64,000 nucleotides of DNA from assembly GCA_950097015.1 (NCBI GenBank), contig CATNEN010000030.1, positions 310,001-374,000 of the forward strand, given 5' to 3'. Under the pieces are notes generated by a model. It did not search any database. It was given only the letters and a program-made list of their open reading frames with translations, and was not told the DNA's origin. The translations under genes and the position numbers were made by a program. This document shows, one piece after another, positions 58,101 through 64,000 of the stretch (position 1 is the stretch's first letter; every line of letters begins with the position of its first letter). Source of the DNA: Macrostomum hystrix. Lineage: Eukaryota; Platyhelminthes; Macrostomidae.

Positions 58101-61100
58101 CGGTGCATCGGTCAACACTCCAGGCGGTGGTGTTTGGGTAGGCCTGGCCCTGGAAGAAGCACTCCTGCTCGCCCGGCCTAGTCCTGACCTCGGTGGCAGA
58201 AACGGCTGAAATGAAAGGGCTTTGAAGATTTCTCTGGATGACACGAGGAACTGCCTGAGGGCCGCTGACGCAGCCAAGTTACTAGCGCAGGGAATGTCAA
58301 GTGGTTTGTGTGTTTAAAATTCTCTAGGAGTTTATTTTCCTGAGTAAATATTAAGTTTAACCATTGAAGTTTATGGGCTTCGGCAATGAAAATTGTGTCT
58401 TGAGATGGCAGATAAAAAATTATAATTTGCACGCAGATCGCTAAGTGAATAAATTACATTTGACTTAGAGATACACACAATAATACGGGATGTACATCTG
58501 ACTTTACACCTGACGAGTCTGACCGTCAGATAGAGATTAATGTTGTATTGCCGCGGATTTGAACTCGGGGAGTTTGGTGCGAGAAAAGGACATGGTCGAT
58601 TTATCAATGAATTATTGCAAATTTTGTAAAGACACTTGTCTAGCTAAACAACTGATTGCAGTTGAACTGGCACTCTCACCTGAACAGGTTAGACAGGGTC
58701 CGCTGTGAGTCTGCTCAGCCGGCGGACAGTTGACAAGCTGGCAAGCGTCCTTGAAGCAGCTAAGCATGCCGCCGTCGCAACGGCAGACCACAGACTGATC
58801 GTCGTACGGGCGCACCGTCTGACCGGAGTTAATGACCATGTTCTTCACGAGGCAGCCGAAACAGCTGGCAAGGCGGGGTTTGGCTTCGTCAGTTCAGTCA
58901 TTTCTTACCGCTGAATGAGCAGCATGTGAGCACACAGGCATGGCACTAACTTGAAATGCCGCAGCCGCAGCTATTGTATTGCGAATCTGAAGGCTGCGCA
59001 CGGCTGTTATTTCAGTCCATTGACTGGGGGGACGCCGCACCCACCCTCAATTACCACAGCTGATGCTGGTTCCCATTTAACAGTTTTGAAATGAATCAAT
59101 GCAGAGTTAGGTGCCTCGCTAAAGGACGCAAATTGTTCCAGTGGAGTCGGGACTCGAACAATAGAGTATAGAGATAGACAGAAAAGTCACGTTAAGAAAA
59201 ATAACCACAGAAAGTCGTTGTTGAATCCTACTTTGAAGACTTCAAAATCTTCAAAATTGTGTAATATCGGCATTGTGCAGCGATAAATTTCTATCACAAA
59301 GCTATTTGAAGATTGTTAAAACTCTAGTCCCTAGCTCCACGTAAACTCGCGAATTGTAACACGCGATTTTTGCCGGCCTTGTCGGCCACTTCAAGACGTA
59401 CGAAGGTTTGGCTGGCTTCTGTGTGTTGCTGATACTACTGTTCAACTTTGCTCCATTAAAATTATAGTAACTATCGAGCGTTTGCTTTTCAACAACATTC
59501 TGTCATTAAATTCACTATGGGCCTTCGTTCCATTAGTGTCATCGTGGATAGATAATACTCTGAGTTAATGACTACCTTTAATTTCAGTTGGAGGACTGGC
59601 TGACACCGTGGGCTGAAATGCTAATAGCAGCAGCAAAATGTTCCACTTAGACTTACAATGCTTTATTTTACCTGTATGTCCCGATTTGAGGACACTATAC
59701 AGGCTTTTCTGACTGCAATGGACGCGGATGATCAAGGGACGGCGAACCGCACAGGTGTTGATAACCGTTTCGTCACAGAAGCCCTGCTGCCATCAGCTCT
59801 CTAAGTCCCCCTTTCACCTTGACACACCTGGGCAAAAATGCTCCAATAGGGAAAACGTTTGGGCAGCTGAAATTATGCATTTCCGCTTTCATCACCTGGA
59901 GCAGCTCAAAGGAAGGAAAAATATGATATCATAATTGACAGCATCCGTCCAAAGGCATTTCCTGACTCGCCCGAGTCGGCTGAGTCCCCAGGGCATCAGC
60001 TTAGGCTTAGGTAAATCCATCAGAGAAAACACCTTTGGGATTGGTTTATTGAAAATCTTGCTCGCTGGCGTGAATATTTTAAATATTCATGCGAAACTAT
60101 GAGTATTACAACATTCTTTGCCTAGAATGACCAACTGAATGCGAAACTGAATGGCCAAGTCATTCAATCTACTCGTATTTTCTAAAGCTAGCAAACCCTT
60201 AATAGTAGAAAGACCATGGGGTATGTCCAAATACTGCAAATATTCAACCAATTCTAATGAAAATTCTGAAACCGAGCTAACATTTTTCGCTCTATCCGAT
60301 AAAACAACTTCCAGAATCACAAAACATCTGCATCGTCGAGATATTCAATGATTCTTGTTGGTCGACGATGCTGACTCCGATGGCTTTGAAAGTTAGTTCA
60401 TCGTAAAGGGCAGAAAAGTTTGATCCATATGTTGGGCTTTCACGAAAATATGTCTTTCGGTTTGGCTCCATATAGTGGGCTTTCACGAAAATATGTCTTT
60501 CGGTTTGGCTCCATATAGTGGGCTTTCACGAAAATATGTCTTTCGGTTTGGCTCCATATAGTGGGCTTTCACGAAAATATGTCTTTCGGTTTGGCTCCAT
60601 ATAGTGGGCTTTCACGAAAATATGTCTTTCGGTTTGGGAGCTATCATGAAGTAGGCAGTGGGGTATTTGTATATACCAAATATACCAAGACCAAATAGCG
60701 TAGTCTTTCTACTATTAACTGGACTTACCTAGCGCAGCACTGCCCCGGCCGGCGGATCTGGTACTCGGGCGTGCAGGTGGGATGGCAGACGCGCACCTGC
60801 TGGGTCAGTAGGCCGGCATGGCACCTGTAGATCTGGCACGGCTCGTCCGCGCTGTGCCAGGTCTGGCCGTGCGGCAGGGTCAGGAAGCGGCCATTGCGCA
60901 GTTCCAGACGACAGCTTCGGCAGGTCTCGCAGCAGCCATTGTGCTCAGTCACGTGACAGTCCGACTGGACTGGCTCGCAAACTTGACGAGTGCAGGTGAG
61001 CCGATCGTTCTGCTCAGGGTTGGGTCGGGTCGTTTGGATGCTCAGTAATGACATGCGCGACTCATCAGCCATTATCGACAACTAAAACCACGACCTAGCC

Positions 61101-63227
61101 CTAGCTCAACGTACCGGGAGCCGCTAAAATAGATAATCAGTTTCGGGGACTCTGTGCTCTGAAGCATAGTTTTGTGACGGGACCAGAAGCCAGCGAGGAG
61201 GCAATTCTGCACACACCGCTGACCCATGGCGTTTGCTGCTCTGGGCATGAGTGGCAGAGCGGTTAGCTCGTTTGCCTCTTGCACCAATGTAGCTGGGCTC
61301 GATTCCGTGGCGAGGCCACATTCATTCGGGGCTCAGTCGCGGAGAGAAAGCTCCGCGTGGCGAGGCCAGAGATTGGCGTGCCAATTTACGCCCGGTTCAA
61401 CCTCCTGGGTACAGTGACAGTGTACACCGCCTGACGATGAGAAAGTCTGGGCAGAAGTACACACCTGTGTGAACGTGTGCCGACGTACAGCATCTGTGTG
61501 CGTGTGTGCTCAGGAGTCAGCGAAATGGGCAGAATTGCCTCCTCGCTGGCTGTGGGTCCAGTGTCACCAAATTATGTCCCATTGCCCACAGCTCTTCTGC
61601 AAACATAAATTAATAATTATTATATGGGGGTTGGCGCTAATGAACGAGAATTGCAAAAAGTACTCAAGTATACTGAAAGGTAATTGGCTGCACCCGCAAA
61701 TGAACGTGGCCTGGACCTCATGGGACACTTCGGTGCGGTAGCCTGACTTTCTTTTTTACTTCCACAGGGACACGAACTACTCAGCCAATGGCCTCCTTTT
61801 CGGCCCACCCCACCGAAGTGCAAAGCTTAACGAGTACCGCCCAGGTAAGGATCGAACAAAGGCATTGAAAATGTGAAGACAGAACTATATTTGGTATATT
61901 GTATCCATGCAAAAGCAAACACTATTTATGTATGCCTTAGAGTTGGGCATTCATCTGTTCCACAAATTGGAGGCTACCAATCAGCCCAAGGTAACTGACG
62001 CCCCTGTTTTCGAATCGAGGCTCGCCTGCCGGTAGTGCCAGACTTTGCCTAAACACAACTGGCTATGGATTCTGCCCACTTTTATATACTCGGCGGGGCT
62101 AAAGTTTTCGCTACTTTTGCTTCTTGTTTGTTTTTTTTTACTTTTATCTTTACAATGCTGTATTCAGCTTGCAACTTGTTCATCATGTTCTTCCTTGTAT
62201 TCCTCTTCTTCACTCCCCGAATCTTGCTGTTACTTTTCACTTCCCCATTATCTCACCTTATCATCCATATTTTTACCCCCTTACATTGATATCCCTGGTT
62301 CCAAGCTACTGTCAAGCAACAATGACGCGCTTGATGTCACTCACATCGCAGAAGCACTTGTGGCAGGGCATCTTCTGCAGGCTGGTCACTCCCGGTGGTT
62401 GGCCACTGTTGAATCGACTGCAACTGGTCCGGTGAATCTCTGCGGAGCGGTTTCGGAGGAGCGATGAGAGATGGGACATGTGAGAGATGATACAGAGGTG
62501 AGATGAGACAGGTAAGAGATGAGACAGGAGAGAGACGAGACAGAGGAAAGATGAGACAGGGTAGAGATAAGATAGTGGAGACACGACAGACAGGGGAGAG
62601 ATGAGATAAGGGAGAGATAGGACAGGGGAGAAATAAGATATGGGAGAGATGAGACAGGTGAGAGATAAGACAGGTGAGAGATGAGACAGGTGAGAGATGA
62701 GACAGGTGAGGGATGAGGCAGGTGAGAGATGAGACAGGTGAGAGATGAGACAGGTGAGGAATGAGACAGGTGAGAGATGAGACAGGGGAGAGATGAGACA
62801 GATGAGAGATTAGGCAGGTGAGAGATAAGATAAGATAAGACAGGGGAGAGATAAGACAGGTGAGGAATGAGACAGGTTAGAGATGAGACAGGGGAGAGAT
62901 GAGACAGATGAGAGATTAGGCAGGTGAGAGATAAGGCAGGTGAGAGATAAGATAAGATAAGACAGGGGAGAGATAAGACATCCGAGAGATGAGTTAGGTG
63001 AGAGATGAGACACGGGAGACAGACTGAAAGGGTTTATCTTGTTGGCTAGTAAGTACAGTAAATAGTAAACCAAATAAGTAATTTAAAACTAAGCAAGAGT
63101 CTCTGCCTGAAACAAAGGGCTAAATGAAGTGTCCAGATGCAAGCAGCCGCTCACCTAGCTCGTCCCTTTGCTGGACGATGATCGCTTGGCTCAGCAGGAC
63201 GGCAATAATGAGCTGGAAGCCCGCCAT
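49164..63227 (-). CDS. bmper: BMPER / Crossveinless-2 homologue (9 exons)
   Basis: Minus-strand exons 63227-63155, 62439-62345, 61009-60729, 58864-58680, 58205-58087, 56870-56730, 53767-53308, 50542-50213 and 49557-49164. Signal peptide MAGFQLIIAVLLSQAIIV. Five VWC modules follow: MPCHKCFCD to NGCCETC; CRLELRNG to GQCCA; CFGCLVKN to CLTC; CFFQGQAY to ECCPVC; CVDPSGRRYK to GQCCPQC. Next come a VWD domain (exons 7-8, GVRIVWDG and LCGLCGNYNG), a C8 motif (PYYN|WCEEEMCKC across the exon 8/9 junction) and a TIL domain (FPCTGANKVCPRGF to GVCVRQREC). This is the exact BMPER order, and about 691 residues compares with 685 in human BMPER. Family members bind BMPs outside the cell and tune signalling. 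The TIL holds a seven-Gln run and the C-terminus is Asp-rich (VDRDDDHNDDGDRF). Two single-base frame breaks occur (start of exon 8, and near 50,490). Confidence 0.93.
49558..50212. other. BMPER intron 8
   Basis: Contains a plus-oriented SINE family 1 copy at about 49,780-50,105 and a weak tRNA-like B-box (GGAGTTCGAATTT) near 49,670. Confidence 0.7.
49780..50105 (+). mobile_element. SINE family 1 copy
   Basis: Plus-strand head GAGTGGCAGAGCGGACTATC, B-box-like GAGGTCGATTCTGTGGCGAG, body ending GGCAGAATTGCCTCCTGGCT. It is well preserved. Confidence 0.8.
50543..53307. other. BMPER intron 7: MITE pieces, inverted 400-bp repeat, nested SINE
   Basis: 50,690-50,860 is a MITE left half. 50,930-51,370 is dispersed repeat D3, matched in opposite orientation at 56,010-56,430. 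51,750-52,510 is another MITE piece interrupted by a SINE. 52,600-52,720 is a MITE right half. 51.37-51.75 and 52.75-53.3 kb show nothing recognised. Confidence 0.7.
51827..52425 (-). mobile_element. GC-rich tRNA-derived SINE with 12-bp target-site duplication
   Basis: Flanked by perfect ATCGGCAGCGTC at 51,815-51,826 and 52,426-52,437. On the minus strand a tRNA-like head (GGCGAGTGGGTCAGCGGCTA, then B-box AGTTCGATTCTCCC) leads a GC-rich body and ends in a short TAGA-repeat tail next to the other duplication. It interrupts a MITE that is continuous in other copies. Confidence 0.9.
53990..54295 (-). mobile_element. SINE family 1 copy
   Basis: Minus-strand body from GGCAGAATTGCCTCCTCGCT (reverse of 54,040-54,059) back to a truncated tRNA-like head near 54,280 (GTGGCAGAGCGATC). 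Confidence 0.75.
55340..55615 (+). mobile_element. SINE family 1 copy
   Basis: Plus-strand CCTCTCGCGCCAAGGTCCCT then GAGCTCGATTCCGCAG, body GAGAAGGCTTGGGGGCTTGT and end CAGAATTGCCTCCTCTCTGG. Confidence 0.75.
56871..58086. other. BMPER intron 5
   Basis: Nothing recognised except a short (TCTG)n run at about 57,151-57,174. Confidence 0.5.
58206..58679. other. BMPER intron 4 with degenerate SINE family 1 piece
   Basis: 58,480-58,600 keeps the reverse B-box region (GCCGCGGATTTGAACTCGGG) and GTGCGAGAAAAGGA of SINE family 1 in minus orientation. Confidence 0.55.
58955..59160 (-). mobile_element. Dispersed repeat D2 copy
   Basis: Matches 6,795-7,000: CATTGACTGGGGGGACGCCG, then GATGCTGGTTCCCATTTAAC and ATTGTTCCAGTGGAGTCGGG. 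It lies in BMPER intron 3, whose remaining sequence 59.2-60.2 kb shows nothing else recognised. Confidence 0.65.
60199..60718. mobile_element. TTAA-flanked MITE abutting a BMPER splice donor
   Basis: Both ends read TTAATAGTAGAAAGAC (left 60,199-60,214; right as reverse complement ending 60,718). Read outward, TTAA flanks an inverted TAGTAGAAAGAC, as in piggyBac-type insertions. The body matches both halves of the MITE family. It contains about four and a half tandem copies of a 43-bp piece (60,433-60,640, GGGCTTTCACGAAAATATGT). Its right end is four bases from the GTAAGT donor of BMPER exon 3. Confidence 0.8.
61170..61605 (+). mobile_element. SINE family 1: truncated minus piece head-to-head with plus copy
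   Basis: 61,170-61,227 is the tail end of a minus-oriented copy (CAGCGAGGAGGCAATTCTGC). 61,247-61,605 is a nearly complete plus copy with head GAGTGGCAGAGCGGTTAGCT, B-box GGCTCGATTCCGTG and the same tail (GGCAGAATTGCCTCCTCGCT). It lies in BMPER intron 2. 61.6-62.3 kb is otherwise AT-rich with nothing recognised. Confidence 0.8.
62465..63030. repeat. 16-bp purine-rich minisatellite in BMPER intron 1
   Basis: About 35 units near GAGACAGGTGAGAGAT with GGGGAGAGATAAGA variants. A longer block (about 120 bp with GATAAGATAAGACAGGGGAG) is duplicated. Many units contain GGTGAG, which looks like a splice donor but only on the plus strand, opposite to the gene. Confidence 0.93.
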
Positions 63228-64000
63228 TCTAATTGTCGGGAGCTTTTGATTCTATACACTTTCTACTTCAGTAGGCTGGTAGTGAACAGATGAAAATCGG
63301 CCTATTATAAAATTAGAGTCAGCTCTGTTACGAATTTTAATTTGCTTTCGGGTTGCTTTTTAGACCGCCGAATACACTCGATGGCCAACAATGCGGGATC
63401 CCAGCCAGTAGGGGCCATCGGTTGATTAGGGGGAGGCGGGGTGGGCAGGGCTTGGGGTGGCCACCAGATCTCTGGCCGTCCACTTGACTGTCGGGCCATT
63501 CCCTGGCCCAAAATTTGTCTGTGTCCCCATTGGTTGGAAGTTGCAGCCAGCAAACGTCGCACACACCACTGAAGAAGTGCTTTTCTCTCGCGTCTCTTTC
63601 TCTCTTCATTTTACACACTGTGCATGTAATTTTTGCTCAAATCGAATACAATTTTCAGATGAAAAATTACTAAGAGAGGTAGATAGAAAATAGAGTAGCC
63701 AATTGGTGCGCCTTTTATTATCACCAGGGTTTGTCGTTGAAAAGAAAAGATTCTGTCTTTAGATCTTAGGATGTGATAAAAAGTTCTTATTCAATAGAAG
63801 CCCCACTGTATTAAAGCATTAGAAGAATAAAGAAATAGTTTTTGTCTCATTTGCGACAGGCCTGTGCTCATTTTCTAGCCTTATCAAGATCATTAAAATG
63901 TTACAGTTTGAGTTTGGCATTTAAACAGCGAACTAACCCTGACATATATAAAACATAGCATCATTGTGGCTATTGGTCTCTGCCATCTTGCGTCATTACA
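63228..64000. other. Upstream region of BMPER
   Basis: A TATA-like minus-strand TTTTATAATAGG at about 63,301-63,312 lies 75-85 bases upstream of the BMPER ATG. Beyond it no gene is supported on either strand. Overlapping 78-93-codon frames at 63.3-63.7 kb have no domain. Confidence 0.45.

Noticed and set aside
63305-63693. Small frames upstream of BMPER on both strands
   Set aside because: They overlap, have no domains, and lie in the expected promoter region.

Overview
This is animal nuclear DNA. Coding sequence is GC-rich and split by GT-AG introns. The introns and intergenic DNA are AT-rich and crowded with tandem arrays, tRNA-derived SINEs, MITE-like elements and one LINE fossil. There are no operons, bacterial ribosome sites or prokaryotic genes. 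Bark beetle/Anakonda and BMPER/Crossveinless-2 homologues place it in a bilaterian, most likely an invertebrate. A repeat-rich flatworm-like genome would fit, but I cannot name the species.

Layout. (1) 464-10962 (+): 3' part of a bark beetle homologue, eight exons. (2) 10963-16379: intergenic, repeat-rich. (3) 28541-16380 (-): three-exon tandem-C2 protein whose 8.7-kb first intron holds a LINE fossil and several minisatellites. (4) 31407-33864 (+): two-exon orphan gene. (5) 35887-40121 (+): four-exon, 1000-residue dynamin-like GTPase. (6) 41522-41959 (+): 145-residue protein with all eight tryptophans in one heptad register. (7) 46848-42814 (-): six-exon receptor-like protein with two Venus-flytrap modules, one membrane span and a proline-rich tail. 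(8) 63227-49164 (-): nine-exon BMPER/Crossveinless-2 homologue of about 691 residues.

How the models were checked. Exon ends were joined by reading frame and splice motif. The four multi-exon genes in the first 40 kb close perfectly in phase (bark, C2, orphan, GTPase; about 12.8 kb of coding sequence). The two minus-strand genes beyond 42 kb each carry two extra single bases. Removing one base at each place gives continuous proteins of about 1173 and 691 residues, so consensus errors in short homopolymers are more likely than decay.

Functional reading. Bark (tricellular/septate junctions) and BMPER (extracellular BMP binding) are epithelial or extracellular proteins. The tandem flytrap protein also looks like a cell-surface protein. 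No shared pathway is implied by the neighbourhood. The most novel items are the tandem-flytrap receptor, the Trp-heptad coiled coil, the soluble dynamin-like GTPase with an exon shard copied into its neighbour's intron, and the set of about 20 tandem arrays that each have a private unit.
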